Assembly: GCA_003246035.1 (NCBI GenBank)
Contig: QKBP01000011.1
Location: 1 to 5,553 of the forward strand
DNA from: Desulfuromonadaceae bacterium
GTDB lineage: Bacteria > Desulfobacterota > Desulfuromonadia > Desulfuromonadales > SZUA-401
Length of the DNA: 5,553 nt
Reading direction: 5' to 3'
Below, piece by piece: positions 1 to 5,362 of the stretch; position 1 is the stretch's first letter, and every line of letters begins with the position of its first letter. The position numbers and the translations under genes are program-made. The notes beneath the pieces were generated by a model, which searched no databases, was not told where the DNA came from, and saw only the letters and a list, made by a program, of their open reading frames with translations.

Positions 1-565
1 CGCAGCGCATGGCGCCGTGTGGCTCGGGGAGGAAGAGGTTCATGTTCAACAGGGTTCCCACCGGTTTGAGCCACAGCGAATGGATGAACAGGCCGCCATG
101 ATTCAGGTCGATGGCCTGGGCATCGTGAGTTCGCCCTTCGCCGAAGCGCAGGCGGACGGAACAGTCGATGGAGACCCGCGGCTCGCCGCGCAGCTCGATG
201 TTGAGCAGCTGGCAGACTGTTTCGAGGAGCTGACGTCTCTCGAGCGGCTTGGTCAACACCGCGTCACAGCCGGCCGCGTGACATCGCTCCAGGGTTGCCG
301 GGTTGGAACTGGTGGCAATCAGCGCCAGGGGGGTGTCGGAGAGGAACGGGTCGCCCTTGACTTCGCGGCAGCATTCGTCGCCGCTCAGGCCCTGCATGTC
401 AAGGTCGAGAATGGCCAGAAGAGGGTCCTCGTGCTCGATCAGCGCAAGGGCCTCCTCGCCGTTGTGGGCGATCAGGAAGTCGAACGTGTCACGGTGGAGG
501 AACGACTGCTCCAGCAGCTGCCTGAGTTCGTCGTCGGCCGGGATCAGGATTTTCTTCTTCACCAT
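1..565 (-). CDS. Response regulator, receiver (REC) domain followed by PilZ domain; C-terminus cut by window edge
   Basis: My reverse-strand translation from the ATG at 563-565 gives 188 residues, still open at base 1. Residues 3-121 form a CheY-like receiver. The acidic pair is D11/D12, the predicted phosphoacceptor is D54 (in ILDLDMQG), the switch residue is T85 or S86 (IATSS), and the conserved lysine is K106, followed by proline (LTKPLE). After a short linker comes a PilZ-like segment: R126-x3-R130 matches the RxxxR arm, and D153-L-N-H-G-G158 matches D/NxSxxG with Asn for Ser, followed by LFI. In this family REC is phosphorylated by a histidine kinase and PilZ binds cyclic di-GMP, so the protein probably links phosphorelay and c-di-GMP signals in the cytoplasm. 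The rest of the PilZ domain lies outside the window. No kinase is visible nearby, so it looks orphan here. An AGGG lies 8 bases before the start, and the gene has its own likely promoter. The REC call is firm; the PilZ call is good; c-di-GMP binding is inferred. Confidence 0.88.
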   Translation of the reverse strand, partial: MVKKKILIPADDELRQLLEQSFLHRDTFDFLIAHNGEEALALIEHEDPLLAILDLDMQGLSGDECCREVKGDPFLSDTPLALIATSSNPATLERCHAAGCDAVLTKPLERRQLLETVCQLLNIELRGEPRVSIDCSVRLRFGEGRTHDAQAIDLNHGGLFIHSLWLKPVGTLLNMNLFLPEPHGAMRC

Positions 566-633
566 CGTCGAACCCTGCTCGGATAATGCTGCGGGTTGTG
601 GAACGGGCGAGACGCGTTGATCATTCTTTTGGC

Positions 634-662
634 GTTATATCATGGTCAGCCCATACGGGCAA
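634..662 (-). promoter_or_regulatory. Likely sigma-70 promoter of the REC-PilZ gene
   Basis: Read on the minus strand, a -35 element TTGCCC (657-662) and a -10 element TATAAC (634-639) are separated by 17 bases. They match consensus at 4 of 6 and 5 of 6 positions. The pair lies between the terminator-like hairpin after the cyclophilin gene and the start at 565. This leaves a leader of about 60 bases and suggests the regulator is transcribed separately from the upstream cluster. Confidence 0.6.
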
Positions 663-671
663 TGGTGGAAC

Positions 672-699
672 AAGGGCCTGCCAGGTCAGGCAGGCCCTT
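672..699 (-). terminator. Terminator-like hairpin after the cyclophilin gene
   Basis: A perfect 11-bp inverted repeat (672-682 with 689-699, AAGGGCCTGCC and its complement) encloses a 6-base loop. It starts 7 bases after the cyclophilin stop codon on the minus strand. The run after the stem is short and broken (TTGTT), so the U-tract is weak, but the stem is strong and GC-rich. The position fits the end of the pldA-mntP-ppiB cluster. Confidence 0.7.
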
Positions 700-706
700 A
701 AAGAGA

Positions 707-1207
707 TTACGCCACGACTTCGGCCTTGAGGATGCTGATGGTCTCCTTGGGGACGTCCTGGTGGCCGGAGCGCATGCCGGTTGCCGCCTTGGCGATGGTG
801 TCCACGACCTCGAGTCCCTCGACGACCTCGCCGAAGACCGCGTAGCCGTACCCAGACGGAGTGGGGTTGCTGAAGTTCAGGAAGCCGTTGTCGACCAGGT
901 TGATGAAGAACTGGCTGGTGGCGCTGTCGACCACCTGGGTGCGAGCCATGGCGATGCTGCCGCGGGTGTTCTTGAGACCGTTGGACGCCTCGTTCTTGAT
1001 CTGGGCTTTGGTCGGCTTCTGCGTCATCTGCTCGGTGAAGCCCCCCCCTTGAATCATGAATCCATCGATCACGCGGTGGAAAATCGTACCGTCGTAGAAG
1101 CCGTCATTCACGTAGGCGAGGAAGTTTTCGACCGTGATCGGGGCCTTATCGGCGTCCAGCGCCAGGACGATGTCTCCCTTGCTGGTCTGCAGTTTGACTT
1201 TGCTCAT
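707..1207 (-). CDS. ppiB: Peptidyl-prolyl cis-trans isomerase, cytoplasmic cyclophilin of the PpiB type
   Basis: The 166-residue protein is a minimal single-domain cyclophilin that catalyses cis-trans isomerisation of peptide bonds before proline. The family signature is intact: FHRV at residues 43-46 carries the catalytic arginine R45, MIQGGG spans 51-56, SIAMART 84-90, SQFFIN 98-103, and FGEVVEG 125-131. Motif order and length match E. coli PpiB closely. There is no signal peptide, so it should act in the cytoplasm. The ATG is preceded by AAGGAG with an 8-base spacer. The gene starts 19 bases after the mntP stop, with the Shine-Dalgarno inside that gap, so the two are very likely cotranscribed. 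The codons for GGG in the active-site loop form a run of eight G. Family assignment is secure; the symbol follows E. coli usage and some genomes would call it ppiA. Confidence 0.96.
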   Translation of the reverse strand: MSKVKLQTSKGDIVLALDADKAPITVENFLAYVNDGFYDGTIFHRVIDGFMIQGGGFTEQMTQKPTKAQIKNEASNGLKNTRGSIAMARTQVVDSATSQFFINLVDNGFLNFSNPTPSGYGYAVFGEVVEGLEVVDTIAKAATGMRSGHQDVPKETISILKAEVVA

Positions 1208-1226
1208 CTGTTCATCTCCTTTCGTG

Positions 1227-1790
1227 TTAACCCCACAGGGTATGTTCCAGTAGAATTTTCAGGCCGATGCCGATCAGCACCGTCCCGCCGAGAACTTCGA
1301 CCCGGCGGCCCCAGATCGCGCCGACGCGCCCCCCCATCTGCATGCCGAGCAGCGTCATGCCGCCGGCCACCAGTCCGATCACCAGGGCAGGGAACCAGAC
1401 CTCGATCATGAGCATGGCCAGAGTCAGGCCGACGGCCAGTGCGTCGATGCTGGTGGCGATCGAGAGTGCCACCAGGGTCAGGCCTCGGGTCGGGTCGCTG
1501 GTGTTGCGGTCCTCCTCATCGGCGAAGGCCTCGTGGATCATCTTGCCGCCGACGAAGGCCAGCAGGGCGAAGGCGATCCAGTGGTCGTAGGCGCGGATCC
1601 AGTGTTGGATGGTCATCCCGGCGAGCCATCCGAGCACCGGCATCAGTGCCTGGAACAGGCCGAAGTGGAAACCGAGGCGAAACTGCTGGCGCCGGGTTGC
1701 CGGGTAGAGGAGCGCGCCGGCTGCCAGGGCAACGGCGAAGGCGTCCATGGCCAGGGCGAAGGCGATGCCGATCAGGGAAAGCAGATCCAT
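1227..1790 (-). CDS. mntP: MntP-family manganese efflux pump
   Basis: The 187-residue integral membrane protein has about six hydrophobic segments (roughly 1-25, 36-60, 68-88, 104-128, 132-152, 165-185). It shows the internal duplication of the MntP (DUF204) family: AMDAFAV around D16 in the first half and SIDALAVG around D116 in the second. [14 protein letters not shown] (41-54), GGKMIHEA (81-88) and [15 protein letters not shown] (166-180) are further family blocks. Members export Mn(II) across the inner membrane and protect against manganese excess. I chose ATG at 1788-1790 because AGGA (1800-1803) lies 9 bases upstream and the product then starts MDLLS as in the family; an in-frame TTG two codons earlier sits too close to that site. 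The family is often controlled by MntR or a yybP-ykoY riboswitch. The 60-base gap to pldA has no room for that riboswitch. Transport is inferred from family. Confidence 0.93.
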   Translation of the reverse strand: MDLLSLIGIAFALAMDAFAVALAAGALLYPATRRQQFRLGFHFGLFQALMPVLGWLAGMTIQHWIRAYDHWIAFALLAFVGGKMIHEAFADEEDRNTSDPTRGLTLVALSIATSIDALAVGLTLAMLMIEVWFPALVIGLVAGGMTLLGMQMGGRVGAIWGRRVEVLGGTVLIGIGLKILLEHTLWG

Positions 1791-1816
1791 GGTCAACGAT
1801 CCTGTGCGACGCTTTC

Positions 1817-1846
1817 ATGATGCGCCGCGGGGAGATCGGGAGTCAA
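1817..1846 (-). promoter_or_regulatory. Possible promoter upstream of mntP
   Basis: On the minus strand TTGACT (1841-1846, five of six to the -35 consensus) is followed after 18 bases by CATCAT (1817-1822, four of six to the -10 consensus). It lies in the 60-base gap between the pldA stop and the mntP start, which would leave a leader of about 20 bases. If real, mntP-ppiB could be transcribed independently of pldA. The -10 is poor, so this is tentative. Confidence 0.35.
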
Positions 1847-1850
1847 ATTC

Positions 1851-2759
1851 CTACAGCCAGTCGGTCAGCACCACGCCGACGCCGATCCGGTTGCTCGAGG
1901 CGTTGTAATCGATCAGGCTCTCGCCGTAACCGTTGAAGTACTGTACATACCCCTTGAACTTGTCCGAGATCGGAAAGCTCCAGTCGAGCTGGACCGCGCC
2001 GCGGTTCTCGTCGTCGCGCAGGTTGTTGCGCACCATCACTCCGAAGGTCTGGCGACCGGCCTTGTAGAAGAGGTACAGCTCGCCGTAGCCGAGGTAGCGG
2101 TGGATGTCGGGGTTGTCGTCCCCCTTCGGGTCGTCGGGCGTCTCCTTGTCGGATTCGGGGATGCGCCACCACGGTTTGAGGGCGAGGGTGAAGTCGCCAC
2201 GCGAGAGGGTGAGGAGGGCATACACCCGGTTCCAGCTGCGCGAGAGGCTGCCGGACTGGCCGTTCGACTGGTGAACGATCCCGAGAGCGTTGTGGGTGTT
2301 GGTCAGGCCGAACAGCCGCCAGTCGTTGTCGACCGCCAGGAAGAGTTCCGGCTCGTGGTTGGTCTCGCGGAACGGACTGGAGACGTCCTGGTTGTAGGCC
2401 TGCCAGAAGGAGAGGTTGGTGTAGGCGAAGAAGAGCTCGCCGTTGTTGTGGAAGATATCGCGCACCAGAGGGAGCTTGAAGCTGAACTGGAATTTGACCT
2501 CGCTCTGGTCGATGTCCTTCCGGCTGATGCTGAACGGCTCGGCGTTGGGGGTGCTGTTGTAGCTGTAGGGGAGCAGGTAGTTCGGCTTGTGGGGGAGTAT
2601 CACGAACGGGTTGTCGAGGGCCTGACGTTCCTGGGCCAGGCGCTTCTCCAGCGAGGTCAGGCCGTTCGGATTATCCGGGGCCGCGGTTACCGGCTCTTCA
2701 GCAAGAGACGGAGAGGTCAACAACAGGGCGAACAACAGGAAGATGTAGATCGGGCGCAT
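1851..2759 (-). CDS. pldA: Outer-membrane phospholipase A (OMPLA)
   Basis: Residues 1-20 (MRPIYIF... to SLA, then EE) form a signal peptide. The mature part of about 280 residues is rich in alternating amphipathic segments, as expected for a 12-strand barrel. The catalytic triad of the family is present with exact spacing: H163 and S165 in HQSNG, and N177 in SRSWNR, matching H142/S144/N156 of E. coli PldA. Other family blocks are HKPNYLLPYSYN (47-58) and FRETNHEPELFL (130-141). The enzyme hydrolyses phospholipid acyl esters in the outer leaflet, needing calcium and dimerisation. The residue matching E. coli R147, which gives a main-chain calcium ligand, is Gln168. I start at the ATG at 2757-2759, 6 bases after GAGA; an ATG four codons earlier (2771) is possible but lacks a ribosome site. 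The frame stays open upstream through the tRNA-Leu gene, which cannot be coding. The gene begins 28 bases beyond the tRNA terminator. Confidence 0.93.
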   Translation of the reverse strand: MRPIYIFLLFALLLTSPSLAEEPVTAAPDNPNGLTSLEKRLAQERQALDNPFVILPHKPNYLLPYSYNSTPNAEPFSISRKDIDQSEVKFQFSFKLPLVRDIFHNNGELFFAYTNLSFWQAYNQDVSSPFRETNHEPELFLAVDNDWRLFGLTNTHNALGIVHQSNGQSGSLSRSWNRVYALLTLSRGDFTLALKPWWRIPESDKETPDDPKGDDNPDIHRYLGYGELYLFYKAGRQTFGVMVRNNLRDDENRGAVQLDWSFPISDKFKGYVQYFNGYGESLIDYNASSNRIGVGVVLTDWL

Positions 2760-2787
2760 CGTCGTTCTCATGATGAGGATCAGAGAG

Positions 2788-2823
2788 AAAAAACGGCCTG
2801 TGACTCGCGTAGTCCCAGGCCGT
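2788..2823 (-). terminator. Intrinsic terminator of tRNA-Leu
   Basis: ACGGCCTG (2793-2800) pairs with CAGGCCGT (2816-2823); after one mismatch four more pairs close a 5-base loop. On the minus strand the stem is followed directly by six T (2793-2788) and then CTCTCT. It begins 11 bases after the CCA end of the tRNA, a classic arrangement, and ends 28 bases before the chosen pldA start. Confidence 0.85.
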
Positions 2824-2833
2824 AAATTGTGTG

Positions 2834-2919
2834 TGGTGCCGAAGGCCGGAATCGAACCGGCACGGGCGAAGCCCATCGGTTTTTGAGACCGACGTGTCTA
2901 CCAATTCCACCACTTCGGC
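2834..2919 (-). tRNA. tRNA-Leu, anticodon CAA
   Basis: The 86-base gene folds as a class II tRNA. It has a 7-bp acceptor stem (GCCGAAG at 2913-2919 with CTTCGGC at 2838-2844), a discriminator A, and an encoded CCA (2834-2836). The anticodon stem TCGGT/ACCGA encloses the loop CTCAAAA, giving anticodon CAA (2883-2885), which reads UUG codons. A long variable arm (TGGGCTTCGCCCG) and a T-arm with GGTTCGATTCC follow. The long variable arm with a CAA anticodon identifies leucine. It has its own promoter and terminator. Confidence 0.97.
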
Positions 2920-2932
2920 AAAAATCGCGTGC

Positions 2933-2961
2933 ATTATAGTGGCGGGGCCGGAGAGGGTCAA
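2933..2961 (-). promoter_or_regulatory. Strong sigma-70 promoter of tRNA-Leu
   Basis: On the minus strand TTGACC (2956-2961) and a perfect TATAAT (2933-2938) are separated by exactly 17 bases. The -10 lies 13 bases before the tRNA 5' end, so transcription should start a few bases upstream of the mature tRNA. This is the best consensus promoter in the window. Confidence 0.88.
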
Positions 2962-2992
2962 GCAGTTTGCCCTGCCGGTTGCGTCACGGAAG

Positions 2993-3026
2993 AAAAAAAC
3001 AGGACCGGTCGCGAGGCCGGCCCTGT
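2993..3026 (-). terminator. Intrinsic terminator of the oxidoreductase gene
   Basis: ACAGG (2999-3003) pairs with CCTGT (3022-3026); after one mismatch CCGG pairs with CCGG, then a G-U and a C-G pair close a 4-base loop. On the minus strand the stem runs into seven T (2999-2993) and CTTC. It lies 20 bases after the stop codon at 3046-3048 and separates that gene from the tRNA promoter. Confidence 0.87.
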
Positions 3027-3045
3027 CGATGCGTCTCCGACGGGA

Positions 3046-3993
3046 CTAAAGTGCCGCGAAGAGGAGCTTGTGGAGCACCTCGGTGAGCTCCTTGTTGTCC
3101 TCCCCCTTGCCGAACTTCTCGGTCACGTCGGCGAACACCCCGCAGTAATGGTTAACCAGGCGCGGCTTGTCGGTGGCGAGGTTGAAGGTCATCGGCTGGT
3201 CGTCCTGGATGCGCAGCTCGACATGCTCGCGGGCGTGGTCGAGGATCACCACGCCGTTTTCGTACCACAACCGGGTGGTCTTGTAGTTTTTGCCGAGGGT
3301 CCAGTTGGTGTCGATGATACCGTAGCCGGGGCGCTCCTCGCAGGCGAAGCTGTAGATCCCGAGCCCCTGGACCTGCAGGCAGTCGATGCTCGGGATGGCC
3401 GTCATGCGCCCCTCGACCAGCTTGAACTTGTTCGGATCGATCATCCGTGCCATGGCGCTCAGGCTGCTGATTCCGCTGTCGACCCAGGCGCCGGCCTTGC
3501 CGACGGCGCCGAGGCTCAGCTTGCCGTCGATGAAGTAGGGGTCGGCGAAGCACGACTCGAAGCCGATCATGTGGCCGAGGTCGAAGTTGCGCTGTTCGCG
3601 CTGTTCGATCCACCAGTCGACCTCGCGGCCATAGGCGGGATGGAAGGCCGTGAAGAAGGGGAGGTTGCGCGCCCGGGTTTCGGCCATGATCGCCTCGAGC
3701 TGCTGCGGGCTGGTGCAGGCCGGCTTCTCGACGATCGCGATCCGCCCCGCCTCGATGACCTTCATCACGACGTCGAAGTGGCTGGCCGTGGGGGTCGAGA
3801 CCAGGAAGGCATCGGCCTTGGAGTTCTGCAGCATCGCGTCGAGGTTTTCGTGGAAGGTCACGTTTCCGGCCAGCTCCGCAGCCTTGTTGGAGTCGAGGTC
3901 GGTGGCGTCGACCAGGGTGATCCCCGGGGTGTGGGTAATGGCCTGCATCTGGTAGTTGGCGATCTTGCCGATGCCGATCAGGGCGATGCGCAT
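3046..3993 (-). CDS. Gfo/Idh/MocA-family NAD(P)-dependent oxidoreductase
   Basis: The 315-residue protein has an N-terminal Rossmann fold: a GxGxxA nucleotide loop at 7-12 (GIGKIA), an acidic end to the second strand (DATDLD, 29-34), VSTPTASH (65-72), and the family EKP signature at 89-91 with catalytic-type lysine K90. The C-terminal alpha/beta domain carries GAWVDSGISSLSAM (168-181). This corresponds to the D-x-G-x-H block of typical members and resembles the DPGINAL block of the D-galactose/L-arabinose 1-dehydrogenase branch. D172 is kept, but the His/Asn position is Ser176. Members oxidise or reduce sugars, inositols or related hydroxyl compounds. The substrate here cannot be named, although a sugar 1-dehydrogenase is a reasonable guess. 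The ATG at 3991-3993 is chosen because AGGAGGG (3998-4004) lies 4 bases upstream; an in-frame TTG at 4008 lies just upstream of that site. It is flanked by a likely promoter and a terminator, so it is probably monocistronic. Confidence 0.9.
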   Translation of the reverse strand: MRIALIGIGKIANYQMQAITHTPGITLVDATDLDSNKAAELAGNVTFHENLDAMLQNSKADAFLVSTPTASHFDVVMKVIEAGRIAIVEKPACTSPQQLEAIMAETRARNLPFFTAFHPAYGREVDWWIEQREQRNFDLGHMIGFESCFADPYFIDGKLSLGAVGKAGAWVDSGISSLSAMARMIDPNKFKLVEGRMTAIPSIDCLQVQGLGIYSFACEERPGYGIIDTNWTLGKNYKTTRLWYENGVVILDHAREHVELRIQDDQPMTFNLATDKPRLVNHYCGVFADVTEKFGKGEDNKELTEVLHKLLFAAL

Positions 3994-3997
3994 GGAA

Positions 3998-4004
3998 CCC
4001 TCCT
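3998..4004 (-). promoter_or_regulatory. Strong Shine-Dalgarno that fixes the oxidoreductase start
   Basis: AGGAGGG on the minus strand ends 4 bases before the ATG at 3991-3993. It sits inside the reading frame that would result from the upstream TTG, so the ATG giving MRIALIG is the real start. Confidence 0.85.
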
Positions 4005-4028
4005 GCAATTGAATGTGAGCGAAGCTCC

Positions 4029-4058
4029 TTTATAGCATGCCGCCCGTTCAAAACCCAA
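4029..4058 (-). promoter_or_regulatory. Likely extended -10 promoter of the oxidoreductase gene
   Basis: On the minus strand TGC-TATAAA (4029-4037) matches an extended -10 (TGnTATAAT, one mismatch in the hexamer). A weak -35, TTGGGT (4053-4058), lies 18 bases upstream of the hexamer. The leader to the ATG is about 30 bases. A 7-bp inverted repeat (4040-4046 with 4072-4078) brackets the -35 region. Confidence 0.55.
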
Positions 4059-4080
4059 GAGGCAGAACTGCCGGGCGGGC

Positions 4081-4587
4081 CTAGGGGGCGCTGCTCTCCT
4101 GGAGCTTGGCGATTGCCTCCCGCTGGAGGACCTGCAGCCTGGGGAAGATCGACTGCATGCGTCCTTGAATGGCCTGCATCGTGTGGGTCATGACCGCGGG
4201 CATCTTGACGATTACCGCCTGTCCGGCCGGCGACCGGTAGAACGTCAGCATGCCGTCGATCTCCTCCTGCGAGAAGGACTGCTTGTAGATCTCGATCACC
4301 ATCGGCTCGAAGGTCTCCCACTCCAGCTCCCCCTTAAGAAGCGCGACGGTCTGGGTCTGCAGTTCGTTGAGGATCGCCTGCTGTTCGGGGGGCAGGTCCT
4401 TCCCGGAGATCATCTGCTGCATCGTCTGCTGCATCATGGTGTCCAGCTGGCTCATCGATTCGTCGAGGAGTTTCCGGCTCTGGGTTACCGCCAGGAGTTC
4501 CTGGATGGAGTCCTCGCTCGGCGGGGAGGAGGCGAACGCGGGGCAGGCCAGCAGCGATGCGAGCAGAACGAGGAGCAGCTTTTTCAT
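4081..4587 (-). CDS. Exported DUF2059 domain protein
   Basis: The 168-residue product starts MKKLLLVLLASLLA, a clear export signal. Cleavage after AFA (residue 19) is the simplest reading, but LLAC15 is lipobox-like, so a lipoprotein cannot be excluded. The mature part is predicted helical, with a Met/Gln-rich stretch (MSQLDTMMQQTMQQMI, 45-60). The DUF2059 core covers about 88-150: FEPMVIEIYKQSFSQEEID, then LTFYRSPAGQAVIVKMPAVM, with the family's FY-x-SP-x-G element at 116-122. DUF2059 proteins are small periplasmic or envelope proteins of unknown biochemical role. The ATG at 4585-4587 is preceded by AAGGA about 10 bases upstream; a longer frame to 4632 lacks support. A possible extended -10 (TGCTATCGT, near 4675-4683) could serve as promoter, but it has no good -35. 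Family is confident; function unknown. Confidence 0.88.
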   Translation of the reverse strand: MKKLLLVLLASLLACPAFASSPPSEDSIQELLAVTQSRKLLDESMSQLDTMMQQTMQQMISGKDLPPEQQAILNELQTQTVALLKGELEWETFEPMVIEIYKQSFSQEEIDGMLTFYRSPAGQAVIVKMPAVMTHTMQAIQGRMQSIFPRLQVLQREAIAKLQESSAP

Positions 4588-4690
4588 GAGCAAGGTTCCT
4601 TTCGGCAGAAATGGGAAGATCGACCCTGGCACACATCACGGGAGCGCGTCGGGCCACGGGCAGGTTGTTTTGCGCACGATAGCACGATGG

Positions 4691-4722
4691 CGTCGGGGAG
4701 GCACCTGAAAGTCTCCCCGACG
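4691..4722 (-). terminator. Hairpin, possible terminator of the upstream exported-protein gene
   Basis: A perfect 10-bp inverted repeat (CGTCGGGGAG at 4691-4700, its complement at 4713-4722) with a 12-base loop starts 13 bases after the stop codon at 4736-4738. Position and stem strength suit a terminator, but no T-run follows on the minus strand. Factor-dependent termination or 3'-end protection is as likely. Confidence 0.45.
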
Positions 4723-4735
4723 GCCGCCGGGAGCA

Positions 4736-5260
4736 TCATTTCAGATAGGCGTAGAAATTCATCTCCAGCGCGGGCTGGCACGAATTGTAGAAGCCGATGG
4801 CGTACTTCGGGAAGCTCAGGGACATCTCCAGCTGCCCCTGGAAGTATTTGCGGTCGGCGCTGACCGGGACCCGGATGTGCTCGGAGAGGAGCAGTTCGTG
4901 ACTCTCCTTCCAGGCCCGGATCACCGCATCGACCAGCGGCACGAGGATGACCCCGGCGTGGCAGTCCGCGAAGTCCTTCGACTTGGCGAAACCGACCACG
5001 CTGACCACGGCCTCGTCGAAGCCGTCCGAATGGAGGATGTACTGGTCGGTCAGCTCGATGGCCTCGAGGGAGGTGTAGGTGTTGACGTTGACCTTCTCGA
5101 GTTCGAAGATCTCGGTCCGGGGCTTGAAGTTCTTGTCCTCGATGATCTGCACGGCGGGGAAGTTCTCGACGAACACGTGCGCCGGCGGTTCGGCGAACGC
5201 CTTCGTGCACAGCCACGACAACAGCCCAAGGATCAAGACGCCTTTGGAAAAGATCCGCAT
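4736..5260 (-). CDS. Small exported protein of unknown family
   Basis: The 174-residue protein begins MRIFSKGVLILGLLSWLCTKAFA followed by EPP, a standard signal peptide with cleavage predicted after residue 23. It should be periplasmic or secreted. I do not recognise a family. The mature 151 residues alternate beta-like segments (HVFVENF, VNVNTYTSL, EAVVSVVGF, GVILVPLV, LEMSLSF, MNFYAYLK) with one helix-like stretch (DAVIRAWKESHELLLSEH, 111-128). The two mature cysteines, C100 and C161, could form a disulphide. There is no further membrane segment, no metal-binding motif and no catalytic signature. The ATG is supported by AGAGGA 5 bases upstream. It begins 102 bases after the stop of the partial upstream gene and is followed by a hairpin, then the exported DUF2059 protein. 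The reading frame and export signal are firm; the role is unknown. Confidence 0.85.
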   Translation of the reverse strand: MRIFSKGVLILGLLSWLCTKAFAEPPAHVFVENFPAVQIIEDKNFKPRTEIFELEKVNVNTYTSLEAIELTDQYILHSDGFDEAVVSVVGFAKSKDFADCHAGVILVPLVDAVIRAWKESHELLLSEHIRVPVSADRKYFQGQLEMSLSFPKYAIGFYNSCQPALEMNFYAYLK

Positions 5261-5319
5261 TGTATTCCTCTTTCTCGCTAACGGGTGGCATGGCGAGGCT
5301 GGCGAGGCGGTGCCGGTTA

Positions 5320-5341
5320 CTGCCCGGGCCGCTACGGGCAG
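5320..5341 (-). terminator. Hairpin between the partial gene and the small exported-protein gene
   Basis: CTGCCCG (5320-5326) pairs with CGGGCAG (5335-5341) around an 8-base loop; a competing CCGCT/AGCGG stem overlaps it. It lies 21 bases after the stop at 5363-5365 and about 60 bases before the next start. No T-run follows, so it may be a weak terminator or a leader structure. Confidence 0.35.
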
Positions 5342-5362
5342 CGGTCACGAAATGGACGACGC

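Noticed and set aside
596..1411. A 271-codon open frame on the plus strand.
   Set aside because: It is antisense to ppiB and mntP and runs through the terminator-like hairpin; no domain is recognisable.
2760..2876. N-terminal extension of the pldA reading frame up to 2876.
   Set aside because: It would be encoded by the tRNA-Leu gene and its terminator, and it places residues before a perfectly good signal peptide.
2834..2919. The tRNA-Leu gene as an integration site for a mobile element.
   Set aside because: There is no integrase, no repeat of the tRNA 3' end elsewhere in the window, and ordinary housekeeping-type genes lie on both sides.
2929..4035. A 368-codon open frame on the plus strand.
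   Set aside because: It is antisense to the clearly recognised oxidoreductase and covers the tRNA promoter and terminator. The Val/Glu/Asp/Leu-rich composition is typical of antisense frames in GC-rich genes.
3152..4321. A 389-codon frame on the minus strand spanning the oxidoreductase and DUF2059 genes.
   Set aside because: It is an Arg/Pro/Gly-rich out-of-frame shadow that crosses two well-supported genes and their promoter region.
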